Shown piece after piece: positions 1 to 43,372 of a stretch of 64,000 nucleotides of DNA. Under the pieces are notes generated by a model that was not told where the DNA came from, searched no databases, and saw nothing but the letters and a program-made list of their open reading frames with translations. Source of the DNA: Littorina saxatilis. Its lineage: Eukaryota > Mollusca > Gastropoda > Littorinimorpha > Littorinidae. The stretch's first letter is position 1; each line of letters starts with the position of its first letter. The translations under genes were made by a program, and so were the position numbers. The stretch is from the NCBI RefSeq assembly GCF_037325665.1, contig NC_090246.1, forward strand, positions 57,649,177-57,713,176, written 5' to 3'.

Positions 1-111
1 ATAATAATTGAAAAGGGAAATGATTAGATATTCTGTAGTTCAATGTTCACACTCTAAAGAAAGTTTCATACTATTTGTTTTATGTTTCCAGGGTAAAACC
101 AAAAAAAGAAA

Positions 112-30948
<30,837 letters not shown>

Positions 30949-31290
30949 TTTGGGGAAACTGTCTCATTTCACGTTGTCCATTTTTCACCTTGGCCGATTT
31001 ACTAGTATCACAGAGTGACAACACCATTTCTTGTAGGTCATCAGTGATCGTCATTTGACTTACAGTACAAAAGGAGAGGTTTTCTTTCATTTCCATTGCA
31101 GTAAAGATGGAAACAAAATCCAAAGTGAGCCCAAGAAAATCTGTAAGACTAAAACAAGCCAAATACAAAGTAGAATTGAAAATAACCGTTCTAACCATTG
31201 GTGAAAAGTAACAAAATTCTTTATGGCCAAAACAGACTTTGGACTCCAGATTGTGGCATTGCAAGAAAACGGCATTGGTGACAGTTTTTT

Positions 31291-32096
31291 GACTCACATG
31301 TGAAGCAAAAGTGAGTCTGTACTCACCCGAGTCGTCCGGACGTCCGTCCGGAAAACTTTAACGTTGGATATTTCTTGGACACTATTCAGTTTATCAGTAC
31401 CAAATTTGGCAAGATGGTGTATGATGACAAGGCCCCAAAAAACATACATAGCATCTTGACCTTGCTTCAAGGTCAAGGTCGCAGGGGCCATAAATGTTGT
31501 CTAAAAAACAGCTATTTTTCACATTTTTCCCATTTTCTCTGAAGTTTTTGAGATTGAATACCTCACCTATATATGATATATAGGGCAAAGTAAGCCCCAT
31601 CTTTTGATACCAGTTTGGGTTACCTTGCTTCAAGGTCAAGGTCACAGGAGCTCTTCAAAGTTGGATTGTATACATATTTTGAAGTGACCTTGACCCTGAA
31701 CTATGGAAGATAACTGTTTCAAACTTAAAAATTATGTGGGGCACATGTTATGCTTTCATCATGAGACACATTTGGTCACATATGATCAAGGTCAAGGTCA
31801 CTTTGACCCTTATGAAATGTGACCAAAATAAGGTAGTGAACCACTAAAAGTGACCATATCTCATGGTAGAAAGAGCCAATAAGCACCATTGTACTTCCTA
31901 TGTCTTGAATTAACAGCTTTGTGTTGGATGACCTTGACCTTGGGTCAAGGTCACGTGTATTTTGGTAGGAAAAATGTGTAAAGCAGTTCTTAGTGTATGA
32001 TGTCATTGCTAGGTTTTTGACCTTGACCCTGAAGGTCAAGGTCATGTAAAGGTCAAGGTCAAGCATGTGAGACGTATGGGCTTTGCCCTTCTTGTT
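31291..32096 (+). repeat. GACTCACATGC family repeat, copy 3
   Basis: It has the same landmarks as the 3584-4308 copy, plus an extra about 90-bp segment before the end (GCAGTTCTTAGTGTATGATG) also present in the 36790 copy. It sits about 340 bp after the HP1BP3 stop codon. Confidence 0.75.
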
Positions 32097-33546
32097 ATGT
32101 CTTGTACTTGCATTTACAAATTATTTTTTCTGACTGTTTGTACTGTACTTAACGTATTTTACGGCCTACAAGGTGATACAGCGCAATAGGCGAGTGCGCA
32201 CACGAACACACATTTTTTAGAGAGAATAACAGAATGTTATTCAAGCCAAAGGCATAGACAGCGGATAAGCTGCACAAATTTCTTCAATCGCAACATGAAT
32301 TTAGAGTGTGAAAACTACGAAAGCAAAGGAACATTATGATCACATGATCATTCAGTGAGCAGAAAAATCAAGAAAAATGCAAAGCAACAGATACATGTGT
32401 ACAATATAATAGGATCTCAGCGAAATGTTTGCACATAGCAGTCTTCGTAATTAGAAAAACCCAAGAAATCCAAACCAAACGGTTGCATGAGAGCTTCTTC
32501 AACTCCGGAAACCGCTCCATCTTGTCGAGCATGATTAATCTTCTGAGTCGGTCTGCTCCACTAGCGTCTTCTGCTGCCGCTATTGCTACCTTCTCTGAAT
32601 CCTGAAGCTTCTTGGATTAACCGCTAACAGTGGATAAACCACAGGAGTCGGAGCTGAACGAAACAGATGCACCTTGTAAGCCGTAAAATATGGTACATTT
32701 TATGTGTACTGGCTGTTATTACATATAGTACTTGTGTCTACATCTTCAGAAGTGTGTATGAGTGTGTTTGTGAAAATGCCTTCTGTGGGGAATTGGGCCA
32801 CAGTTGCTGTCAGTGTCAGATAAGTTGTGTGTTGTAGCATGACCATTTGAAAACCATTACGCATGGTGCCATTCGTAGTTGTATTTGTTGGAAAGATTTA
32901 AATTAATCTGTAAGTATAATGCAGCATTTATACATAATATTAATATATCTGTCATGTTGATGTGTTGAGGTTCTGTTCATTGCTGTTTGGTAATATTGAG
33001 GAAGGTCTAGCATGATCATACTCCAGGTAGAGGCTTGTAATTTGCTGTTTATGCAACTGTTTAGTTCTGTGTGGGTACGGTTTTTCCATCCATTTTACAA
33101 CTTGTACTTACTTTGTGGCTTGTGCACCAAGTAAGCAAAAAGCCTGATGCTGTTTTTTGTTTTGGGGATAGAGAAAGGAACAGTTTGTATATTACTCTGC
33201 ACAACATTCACAGGCAGGCTGAAGTGAAGAACCACCAAAGAAAAAGATAAATACAACATCACACATCAAGCACAATAGAGAACATTTCTTGAAACATTGC
33301 ACAGTGGACTTGCTTTTTTCCTATAATTATAAGCAATACATGTTCTTCCACTTAGTGGTAGGTCAAGGTATGGCTTAGGGCTAGTGGTCAGTGCCTGATA
33401 CATGTAATGATATTTGACTTTTCCACTTGTTGTGGTCGAGCGTACCTGCACTTACCACTTGCGGAACCACTTGGCACAGAGAAGGTGACTGTCGTCCACA
33501 TGGCGAGATAAGGCGTACAACCTTTTTCAACCACCCCACTATATAG

Positions 33547-33699
33547 CAGGCTTGGGAATGATACGCCTTTCGTCGTATTTACGACGAAGTCCTTTTCTAA
33601 TTGTGTAAGAAAAGAGCCTCCTTGTGCCCTTAAAATTGCTTAAAACGCAACATTTTCCAGTCAGTACGCCCAAATCACTTTTATTCATTCCCAGGCCTG
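33547..33699. mobile_element. Short element with CAGGCTTGGGAATGA ends
   Basis: CAGGCTTGGGAATGA and TCATTCCCAGGCCTG are inverted ends of a 153-bp element with a TACG-rich interior. They resemble the CAGACCTGGGAACC family. No exact target duplication remains. Confidence 0.5.
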
Positions 33700-35431
33700 A
33701 ATTATAGGCAGCTAGACTCGAAAGGAGCTTCTTAGTTTTTTTGGTTTTTTTTCTGTCAGTGTGATTTGGATTTATTATACAAGATTTCCAAGTTGTGTGG
33801 GATTCGTTCAGTTCCAGTTTTGTGTGTGCTCCCAAGTGGTACATGTAATTACATTTTCTACAGAATATAATGAGTCTTATTAGGCAGAAGAGGCTTTTGT
33901 TTTTGTCAGAATGCATTACAAAATCAGACAACAAGAATACTTTTCAGTATTGCTGTTCATCCTTGCATTAAATGGTGCTTATTTTTGCTAAATGGGAGGA
34001 TACATTATTTGTGTCAGTTGTGTCCATGGTTTCAGTCTTTGTGTAGGACCAGTTTCTTGAGAATGAGATGAAGAAGGTACATGTAAAGTTTTCTGTTCTT
34101 ACCAAAACTGGTTTGACACAGAACTTATTTTTTTTTAAATGTTTCATATGGCTAAGCTTGCTGCACAATTCATTTCCAGAACAGCCTTTTTATGTAGTGC
34201 AAACCAAACGCATTGTTGATGCTGCAGACTTTTGTCCATTAGAAAGTTGTTATTTTAAATGTCTAAAGAAGTCTTGGTTACTGATATGAGAATTTTTTTC
34301 ATATTGTCTTGTTTTTAAGACCTTTTAGTTTTCATGAGAATTCGTTATTGTGAACATTGTTTTAAGTCTTTTGCTAGTTATCAGTAATATTGCATAAACT
34401 GTACATAAGTTCAACGTCGTTTTCATAGAAGAGTTGCCTGGGACTTCCACTGTTTTGACAAATTCTGGTCTTTATCCTGTACTGTCTGTTTAACTTTTAT
34501 GTTCATTAAGTGACATTCATAACAACAAAGCAAATACCAGACAACTGCATTTCGTTTGTATGCTTTATATATGGTTATGAATGCATAAATAAGGTGCTTA
34601 TCAACATCCTGTTTAGTAATAGTAATACATGTGCATACACTAAAGGATTGCGTGCTGCAGCTGCAATTTTACAGCCTTGAAGTAGTTAATTCAGCTGCAT
34701 TTCAGTTACTTTGCTTTGTGCTATTACTGGATGGTGTATTTCCCATAATTAAAAAAAAGAAGTTGTATTCTATTCATTGTGCAGTTTGCAGACATATTTT
34801 AGCTGTATGCTTGGAAGTAAGTAGTGATCTGTATGAATTGTGAAAAATCAAACACTGCCAATCTGATCTTTGAAGTACAGTTGTGTCCGTTATCTGCTTT
34901 TTCTGTTTCTTGTTAAAAGAGTAACCATATGTATAACAACTTTTGACATGGCCACAAAATAATTTTTTGTTTGTACAAATGACACTGACAGATGTTCTCA
35001 GACACATGTTTTTCCCCACTCAATATTGTCAAAAAGAAAACAGTACATAACTGGTTCATTGATGTTTTTGGTGGGTTTTGCTTGTAACGTTAGTTTAAAA
35101 GTTTGTTCCTACAAATTCTATTTGTAAACTTTTAATTTTTCATAATTAACATGTGATTTTATGTTGTCACAAATTTTAATCAAACTGTATATGCTGTGTG
35201 ATCATTTGCTTTAATTGCTATTTTATCATTTTATTTTGACTGATCTGTATAATCAGGGATGTCTTTTTTTTACATTAGCGACATGTTCTGCGTTTTTCTT
35301 ATTATCCAACATTAAAATGTACATTGATGTGATTATGGTATGGTTTACAATACAACAAAAGAAAATAACACTCATGTCATTTGTTGTTCTGAACAAACCT
35401 GTGTGAAAGTCAGTGGAAACCTCCCTTTTAA

Positions 35432-36113
35432 CCCCAACACTGGTGCAATTTTGTAACACATGTTACATAGCCACTGGTGAATTAACAGAGAAAAATAAAG
35501 AAAAACGGTCATATAGGTTTTCACATCCATGGGAGGTAATCGGAACCGACCAAACAGACTGAGCCAGTAGCATGACATATGTCGTGACAACCAGCCATGC
35601 GTTGCTCAGAATCACAATAGCCCGCTCAGAGAAAAGTCGCTCTGGATTGGTCTATGCAACGGGCTCACAACGAGGCAAATCGCTTCACGATGGCGACGAA
35701 GAAAGCACGATTGCTGCGAGATATGAAAAAAGTTGTACTTCTTAAACTAGTAGACGATTCCGTCAGTGAAATCGTCAAAGAGAACGTAGTCATGATGGAA
35801 AATTTAGCTGGGGTAGTCCCTGAACCTTGAAAAGCGGTGGATTCCTCGGATTACGTAAAAAACCATGCCGAGAAGATCGCAACACGCTACACGGCATCGC
35901 AGTGTAAACACCGCCGCCATCTTGGATTACGCGGCGCGCGGTGGGCGAGCATATACCAAAGCCGCTCGCCGAGTGCTTCGCGAGCGCTTTCCTGCACTGC
36001 CCTAAGAAACGGCTTTCTGTCATTCGAACTGCGGGCGACCCGTGGCGAACCACTCTGGGCAACTCGTCTCAGATGACAGTATTAGTAAAGTAGCGCGACA
36101 ACCAGCCTAAGGG
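35432..36113 (+). mobile_element. piggyBac-like MITE, copy 3, with a nested insertion
   Basis: It starts CCCCAACACTGG and ends CCTAAGGG, with TTAA on both sides (35428-35431 and 36114-36117). The interior matches 2861-3100, except that about 475 bp (35595-36070) are inserted. That insert has imperfect inverted ends (GCGTTGCTCAGA / TCTGGGCAACTC) and a short open frame from ATG at 35690. Confidence 0.7.
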
Positions 36114-36330
36114 TTAATTAATATCACCAGCAGTCTGAGAAAATTAGGCCTTAAAACTAATACAAGAGTAAGAGTCTTAAAATGAAGGAAAACTAAGACA
36201 TTATGAAGAGAAAATCTGAAAGTGTTCATCTGTCCCATTCTCCCATTGAAGTCCAGTTGAATGTGAGTAGGATTTGCTATCAAATGTTGCACCAAAAATG
36301 AAGAAAAGCAAACGCCAACAGTATAGCACT

Positions 36331-36773
36331 TGGGTGGCCGAGTGGTAACGCACTTGTGCTCGGAAGCGAGAGGTTGCGAGTTCGACCCTGGGTCAGGGCG
36401 TTAGCAATTTTCTTCCCCCTTTCCTAACCTAGGTGGTGGGTTCAAGTGCTAGTCTTTCGGATGAGACAAAAAACCGAGGTCCCTTTGTGTACACTACATT
36501 GGGGTGTGCACGTTAAAGATCCCACGATTGACAAAAGGGTCTTTCCTGGCAAAATTGTATAGGCATAGATAAAAAAAATGTCCACCAAAATACCCGTGTG
36601 ACTTGGAATAATAGGCCGTGAAAAGTAGGATATGCGCCGAAATGGCTGCTATCTGCTGGTCGATATGAACGCGTGATGTATTGTGTAAAAAATTCCATCT
36701 CACACGGCATAAATAGATCCCTGCGCCTTGAGTCCGAGTCGGGAGATACGCGCGCGATATAAGACTTCATAAC
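36331..36773 (+). mobile_element. SINE-B, Leu/Ser-tRNA-headed, full length
   Basis: The A box GGTGGCCGAGTGGTAACGC and B box GGTTGCGAGTTCGACCC form a class-II-like tRNA head. The body ends GCGCGATATAAGACTTCAT. The duplication ATAGCACT is at 36323-36330 and 36774-36781. A reverse copy is at 49797-50312 and an end fragment at about 59448-59490. Confidence 0.8.
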
Positions 36774-36789
36774 ATAGCACTGATTTTTT

Positions 36790-38233
36790 GACTCACATGC
36801 AAAGCAAAAGTGAGTATGTACTCACCCGAGTCGTCCGTCCGGAAAACTTTAACGTTGGATATTTCTTGGACACTATTCAGTCTATCAGTACCAAATTTGG
36901 CAAGATGGTGTATGATGACAAGGCCCCAAAAAACATACATAGCATCTTGACCTTGCTTCAAGGTCAAGGTCGCAGGGGCCATAAATGTTGCCTAAAAAAC
37001 AGCTATTTTTCACATTTTTCACATTTTCTCTGAAGTTTTTGAGATTCAATACCTCACCTACATATGATATATAGGGCAAAGTAAGCCCCATCTTTTGATA
37101 CCAGTTTGGTTTACCTTGCTTCAAGGTCAAGGTCACAGGAGCTCTTCAAAGTTGGATTGTATACATATTTTGAAGTGACCTTGACCCTGAACTATGGAAG
37201 ATAACTGTTTCAAACTTAAAAATTATGTGGGGCACATGTTATGCTTTCATCATGAGACACATTTGGTCACATATGGTCAAGGTCACTTTGACCCTTATGA
37301 AATGTGACCAAAATAAGGTAGTGAACCACTAAAAGTGACCATATCTCATGGTAGAAAGAGCCAATAAGCACCATTGTACTTCCTATGTCTTGAATTAACA
37401 GCTTTGTGTTGCATGACCTTGGATGACCTTGACCTTGGGTCAAGGTCACATGTATTTTGAGCGAGTTTTAGCGTCAACTAAGGTGACTCGAGTCGAACCG
37501 GAGGTCGCAAAAACTCGGTCCGGTACGACTGGAGTGACGTCACCGGTTAACCAACTTTCAACCTTGCTTCCTGCGTAGGGTCTCTCCAGTTCCAAGATGG
37601 CTGCCAAGGCGAGGTGAGAAACTTCTGCAAATATTTTTTGACAAAGTTACGGATTGTGAGAAGACATTTGTTGTAAATCACTTAGCCTTTCAAAAATTGA
37701 GGATACTGGGTTGGATACTGTCTTGGTTTTAATGCATTTTATTTTAGCAGTGATGTTTATTTTGGGAAGAAATGAGGTCAACAGGAGTTTGGGTGCGATT
37801 TCGGCTCAAATGTACTTTAGCGCCCTGAACTTTTACCCGGCTGTTTTGCGCTCGATTTTCACGCTCACTTCTTCATTGACGTTCGAATCGATAGTTCGAT
37901 GTTTTGGCATTACATTCACATCAACAATAAAACAGTACTGCTTGTTCATCATCGTCGTCCATCAACTCTCCACAACAGTAAATCCGTAACGCGCTTGTCG
38001 CCATCTTGTTGCAAGGGACGCGACTGGACACAACCCAACAGTGTTTCCGCGAAGAAAAAAACCAGACATGCGCAGTGACCCTACCGTAGCTCAACCCTGT
38101 TCCTCGCGAAAACTCGCTCTTTGGTAGGAAAAATGTGTAAAGCAGTTCTTAGTGTATGATGTCATTGCTAGGTTTAGTTACCCTAAAGGTCGAGGTCAAG
38201 CATGTGAGTCGTATGGGCTTTGCCCTTCTTGTT
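36790..38233 (+). repeat. GACTCACATGC family repeat, copy 4, interrupted
   Basis: Same landmarks as the other copies. It is split by the element at 37459-38119 and then continues GGTAGGAAAAATGTGTAAAG to the usual CCCTTCTTGTT end. Confidence 0.75.
37459..38119. mobile_element. GAGCGAGTTTT-ended DNA element, 3-bp TTT duplication
   Basis: Ends GAGCGAGTTTT and AAAACTCGCTC are inverted. Other copies of the host repeat read ATTTTGGTAGG without the insert. Here ATTTT precedes and TTTGGTAGG follows, so TTT is duplicated. The element is 661 bp; no coding match. A 3-bp duplication fits PIF/Harbinger or CACTA-type elements. Confidence 0.65.
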
Positions 38234-38309
38234 TGTTTAGTGCCTTCACGTCCTGTGCATACTAGCTTGCACAAATGCAACTGTTAACATCACAAGACTT
38301 TTTATAATA

Positions 38310-38979
38310 CAGGGGAAGACTTGTGCTTTTCGAGAAAAGTACAACCAGAATGCTTCATGTCAGGACAAACAGTAAAGGGATTGTGAGGCGGAGAAAGAGA
38401 GGGTGGGTAGGGGAGGTGAGATTTCAGTTACTTGTTAAGAGCCTGGCCAGATCTGAGATGGTTATTTGAACACTTTTCAATGGAAGGAGTTAGCCTTAAC
38501 CTAAACTTGGCCAAAAAAATTATTGCAAAAAATTTCAAACCCAAATTAAAGCATTAACCCCCGTGTCATTTCATTAAAACTTTATATACCAGAGAAGGCC
38601 GTTCACTTAACCTTCAGAATCACCTTTTGGATTAAATATTTCTTTGACAGGGATCACTTGACCGCCGCTCAAGTAAGGGTACCCTCAAAATCGACTAGAC
38701 AAAAACGGAAGAGCCGAATGAAATATCGCCAAAAAAATCACAATAGGCAAAACTTTTTAACTTTGACATACGAGAAGAAAGTCAAACCAATTATCTACCC
38801 CGAACAGATTGTTTTGTTTTGCTACCTTGCGTATTTCGCGTGCTATGCTATTCCTACTGATGCAGGTGTCGATTTTTGTTTGTTGAAGGTTGGTTCTGGT
38901 TTTTTTCGGGGTGCAAGAGGTCTTCGCGATATAGCCGAATTCGCAATTTAGTGGACCGCGATTTAGTGTAAGTCCCCTG
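38310..38979. mobile_element. TA-flanked element with CAGGGGA ends
   Basis: Left CAGGGGAAGAC and right CAGGGGACTTAC (reverse complement) are flanked by TA at 38308-38309 and 38980-38981. It is 670 bp; the right end has a CGCGATTTAGTG-rich stretch. Probably a mariner/pogo-type MITE. Confidence 0.5.
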
Positions 38980-40254
38980 TACATGTACTCGCAGAAATAC
39001 AATTTGTTACAAATTATATTTTCCACGCATTTTACAAGCATTGACAATATACTTTATTTCTTAAAGACTCGCAGGGGGAAAAAACCTTGACTTGAACATT
39101 ATCCTAATGATACTGACATATTTTTGTCATAAAGGATCTTTGCCCTCTGAAGACAAGAAAAAACAAGCCATACACAGTCATTCATCTTTAACGTTCTGAT
39201 TATCATGCTTGATCTTCATGTAACAAACAAGCAAAAACATGTACAGAAAAATAAAACAAATACAAGCTAAAAACCCAACAAGACAAAATGAGAATACAAG
39301 TCACTTGGCAAACGACTGAAATGTTTGTGCTTAACAATGTAATATGCAGCATAATATGACAAGATTACTTTTTTCTTATAAATGCTTTTACTGACGGACA
39401 AGACACCCCATCAATGGAAAATAGTACTGAGAAGAAACAAAGCAGCAAGTCGATCTTTCATGTGCGACAGTAGGTGTTTAGAATGAGCAGAACAAAATCA
39501 AACAATAGACAAGCTGGCCTGTCAAGCCTTTCCTCATAGACAATAAACTTTTTCTGAACAGGGAAATATATACATATATATTCTTGTGTCCAAATTCATC
39601 AATAATCATGTGAGGCAGCAGTAACATGCATACAATGAAGGTACAGTAGAAACAAGGACAGTTTTATGAACCAAATAATGCAGTGGAAGGTAATAAACAT
39701 CACAGTTGGATGGCATTATGTTCAGCTTTCAAGTCTTATTCTGTCCCAGATCTTAAACAGACGTTTTGTCAGATGTTTTAGACAGTATACTTTGTGTCAG
39801 CTACAAGTAGTTTGGATTTTATTTATTCATTTTGTGTGAGGTCTGTGGGTGCATAAACTGCTGCATGAATAGAATGTCTGCTTTAACATTTGCTTGGGCA
39901 CTAAGAAATTTAGAACGCTTTGAATGAATAACAAATCAAATATGCAGGAAGAGACCACCCACAAATCAGAGCAAGTCAAGAAGAACACCTCCCATGCACA
40001 CAGTCTATCAGGCTGACTTGAATGATAAACAAATCAAATATGCAGGAAGAGACCACCCACAAATCAGAGCAAGAAGAACACCTCCCATGCACACAGTCTA
40101 TCAGGCTGACTTGAATGATAAACAAAGCAAATGTTATGGAAAAGAGCAAAAACATTCACACAGTCACACACACGCACACACACACACACACACACACTAC
40201 AGCACACCAACAAGTGGAATTCAGGTGTTGCTGATATTTGTTACATTTCAAAAG
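38980..40254. other. Intergenic DNA with a short tandem duplication
   Basis: No gene was recognised. At 39920-40138 a segment of about 98 bp (GAATGATAAACAAATCAAAT and on) occurs twice plus a partial third. An (AC)n run lies at about 40165-40196. Confidence 0.5.
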
Positions 40255-40637
40255 GGCGGGGATGTAGCTCAGTCGGTAGCGCGCTGGATTTGTATCCAGT
40301 TGGCCGCTGTCAGCGTGAGTTCGTCCCCACGTTCGGCGAGAGATTTATTTCTCAGAGTCAACTTTGTGTGCAGACTCTCCTCGGTGTCCGAACACCCCCG
40401 TGTGTACACGCAAGCACAAGACCAAGTGCGCACGAAAAAGATCCTGTAATCCATGTCAGAGTTCGGTGGGTTATAGAAACACGAAAATACCCAGCATGCT
40501 TCCTCCGAAAACGGCGTATGGCTGCCTAAATGGCGGGGTAAAAAACGGTCATACACGTAAAATTCCACTCGTGCAAAAAACACGAGTGTACGTGGGAGTT
40601 TCAGCCCACGAACGCAGAAGAAGAAGAAGAAGAAGAA
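40255..40637 (+). mobile_element. SINE-C with TAGCTCAGTCGG tRNA head
   Basis: The head GGGGATGTAGCTCAGTCGGT followed by AGCGCGCTGGATTT is tRNA-like. The body includes ATCCTGTAATCCATGTCAG and ACACGAGTGTACGTGGGAG, and the tail is (AAG)n. Exact 15-bp duplications GTTACATTTCAAAAG are at 40240-40254 and 40638-40652. The body is shared with 59047-59436, which has a different head. Confidence 0.85.
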
Positions 40638-40652
40638 GTTACATTTCAAAAG

Positions 40653-41116
40653 ACATTTTCTAGTACACACATGCTTACTTTTGAAGATTGTTAATAGAAT
40701 GTGTATCGGTTGTCACATGAAAGTCCGGCAAAAACAAGAAACACATGAAGCATGTTTCCAACATGACGCTCATCTGCAATCAAAATCATTTATTCCCTAG
40801 AAGTTGTCCATGTTTTAAACATATGGTTACACCAATTTCCAAACTAAAATCTTCTTGTTCGTAAAGAACAAACAGACCGACAAATACACCAGCATACACT
40901 GCTCCCCATTTTGTAATTAAGTAAAAATAAAAATGTCAGTGATTCAATATACATGACCAGAAGATGTCAAATCAATCCCAAGCACAATTTTTAAACCATC
41001 CAGGTTTACATTCGATGAACAAGCTATCAACACACAAAACAGGAAGAACATGCACTGGATGACATTTTCATTGTTTTACCCTGGAGGTTCCCTCTCCAAC
41101 TACAAAATCAGTTTAA
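40653..41116. other. Downstream flank of LRMDA exon 7b
   Basis: A/T-rich DNA with no coding or repeat signal seen. It would be the 3' UTR of transcripts ending in exon 7b on the minus strand, but no decisive polyadenylation site was chosen. Confidence 0.3.
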
Positions 41117-41196
41117 TCATAAAGCCATATCTGTAATGAAGCGGTTTCCTTCTGAGTTGCGCCCAAGATAACGTGATCTGCTTTTCCCCCAACGGC
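41117..41196 (-). CDS. LRMDA: LRMDA alternative last coding exon 7b
   Basis: Minus-strand exon after acceptor TTATTTCAG. With the phase-1 G from exon 6 it encodes G-RWGKSRSRYLGRNSEGNRFI followed by TDMAL and TGA. It is exactly 80 nt, like exon 7a at 44471-44550, and matches it at 14 of 25 residues without a gap, including SEGNRFI and the final Leu. Splice phase is identical, so either exon can end the protein. Human LRMDA ends, as I recall it, in a closely similar ...NSEGNRFI...L tail. No premature stop is present and the splice acceptor is good, so this looks functional rather than a relic. Confidence 0.7.
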
Positions 41197-41841
41197 CTGA
41201 AATAACAGCACATTCTTATAAGTTACATCTATGGAATATGTTCTAATGCAACAAACACTGACCACAATTTGACAATTGCATACAAATGACCTCATTTAGG
41301 GTCAAGCTTTTGATTCTTTTAATATCAGAAAATATGAGAATTGTGCACATTTTCATGGTACAGGTATTTATTTTGATTTGCATGCAGTCTGGCCAAGTAA
41401 TCCTGCAATTCTTGTAATTATTTGTATGTAAGTAAGTGAAATCTTCATACACATGTAGAATTCCAAAGAGAAAAGGGGGAGGGAGGCCACATTTATGCAA
41501 CCAAGCAAACTATCAAGAAAAGAAAAATCAAAAAATGTTGATTACCAATAACTGACTAATCACAAATGATTCATACAACACGGGCTAAACAATCATAATG
41601 TGTAACATTAGACATATACAAGGAACTGAGATTGCTATAAATAGAGATCATCAACACACACAAATTTAGCTAGCACCACCATACAATAAAGTCAGATTAT
41701 TCCTCATAATCAGCTGATTAAAACCAAACAAAGGCATGGAACTCTCACTTAATTCACACAGCTCAGAAGAAGACAGCTAGCTACCAAGAGAATGTTGACC
41801 TTTGTTTTCTCCATGACCTCTCTTTCTCTGTAAAGACACTT

Positions 41842-41910
41842 TGAGGTTTTTCAACAGGTGGTATCTAGCGAGATTTTGCTGGAAGAAACCATAACATGAA
41901 AAAACTCATT
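41842..41910 (-). repeat. Intronic block duplicated with the LRMDA last exon
   Basis: CTTTGAGGTTTTTCAACAGG and GATTTTGCTGGAAGAAACCA recur, slightly changed, at about 46366-46440. One block lies upstream of exon 7b and the other upstream of exon 7a, so exon and neighbouring intron seem to have duplicated together. On the minus strand each block has a TTTCTTCCAG acceptor-like site, but the following sequence would shift frame or stop, so I do not call an exon. Confidence 0.5.
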
Positions 41911-42756
41911 CAGCAGAAAGGAACACACACAAAATAATCAATCACTCATCAAAACATTGGTGACATGTAAACATCTGATGCAAATTTGACAATGTACGTA
42001 TCATTGTGAAATTTATTAAATACCACCTGTTTCCTTACTGTAAATTGTTGGAGGTTGATGGAGGTTGTATCACAGGGGGAGGGGGGATATCAGAGGAGTA
42101 AAGCAGGTTTTGGGCAGTGGGGACAGAGGGTCACAACAAAAATAATGTGTATGATCTTTCAAATGTTTTTAAGTGTACAGTCTTGAGTCGAGCGTTTGAA
42201 AATGCCTGAGCCTGAAGGCGGGTGTAACTTACACCTCTTGATATCAGTCTGCCCTAGAGATGAGGGCGATAGTTAGCCAGATGGCCAGAATAGCGCGCTG
42301 CATTTTCCTGCATAGAACTAAGGCGCGTCTGCCGCGACGGTGCCTGAGCTAAACACTGGTGGGCACTGCTTGGTGGGCACTGTAAACATTCCCCATCCGT
42401 ACACCTCTCTCGCCACCATCCCCCCTACCCTTGGTCTCATGCCTGTGTACCCAGATTTACCATCAAGCCCAAAAGCAAAAGACACATCAAAAACTATGAG
42501 ACCAGGCAAATGGTAACACAAAAATATTAAAATAAACATGTATATGACAATAGACATTAAACACGTCTGTCAAACGTACAACTTCATACATAAACAGCAG
42601 TGTATTAGCTTTAGATATTCTGATCTGGTAAATTTGATGAACATGAACTTGTGCATGAACCCCACAAAAAGTACAGTATATGGGTTTAATGTACATGTAG
42701 TATGTATCAATATCAGCAGCAGTGCAGTGAGTGAAATGCACAGCAGTTGTGGATTC

Positions 42757-42776
42757 CCCCCCCCCCCCCCCCCCCC
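42757..42776. repeat. Poly-C run
   Basis: About 20 consecutive C residues between LRMDA exons 7b and 7a; low-complexity only. Confidence 0.85.
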
Positions 42777-43372
42777 CTGCAGCCATGCAATACACTAGAG
42801 TAGTAGAGGTGAGTTCTAGTCTTACCCTGTGAACAGTATCAAGAATTTGTTATAAATAACGTGAGGCTCATTTACGTTCATACAGTATAAACTTTATACA
42901 TTGTACCAATACACTCAAGTGAAAAGCGTCAATCAATCAATTTTCGTAACTGGCTACAGTCAGTTGCATACCTAACAGCATTAATAATGATTGTTTTTCC
43001 AGCTGGAAAGCACTCTGGCACACAAATACATGTGAGCATTCCTGCTTCAGTCTTTTTTTGTATGGTTTTGATGATTTCTAGCTGTGCAACCTAGGAACAG
43101 ATTTAGAATTGAATTTGAAGAAAAAACGTTGATGACATGTCATATGACATAATCTCACAAAAGCGGCAACAAAAAAGTTGCAAAAATTTATTTCTTCTCT
43201 CAAACTGACTCCTTTGACCACCTTCACCGTGAGCTGGGCCACATAGTTGACCAAAAAGGGAGGGGTGATGGGTGGAGAAGTCTATTGTGTGAAATAAAAA
43301 TTGACTTAACAGTCTTCCATAGAAGTGGAGATAAGTTTAGGTAGTTTTCTGAAAACAATACAAACTACACTA

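Larger units (their letters stand above)
30949..35427 (+). other. 3' flank, possible long 3' UTR of HP1BP3, with repeat insertions
   Basis: I see no supported coding exon here. The stretch 32100-33540 and 33700-35427 is AT-rich, T-rich on the plus strand and free of the families seen elsewhere, as expected for a long 3' UTR or simple intergenic DNA. It is interrupted by a repeat at 31291-32096 and a short inverted-end element at 33547-33699. Weak polyadenylation-like ATTAAA hexamers occur near 33965 and 35310, but no convincing cleavage site can be chosen. Confidence 0.35.

Noticed and set aside
35690-35830. 47-codon frame beginning MATKKARLLRDMKK
   Set aside because: It is the start of a truncated element nested in a MITE; too short and without a recognised family.
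40255-40330. Possible tRNA gene
   Set aside because: The A-box is good, but the sequence continues into a SINE body with flanking duplications, so it is a SINE head. The same applies to 36331, 49421 and 59436.
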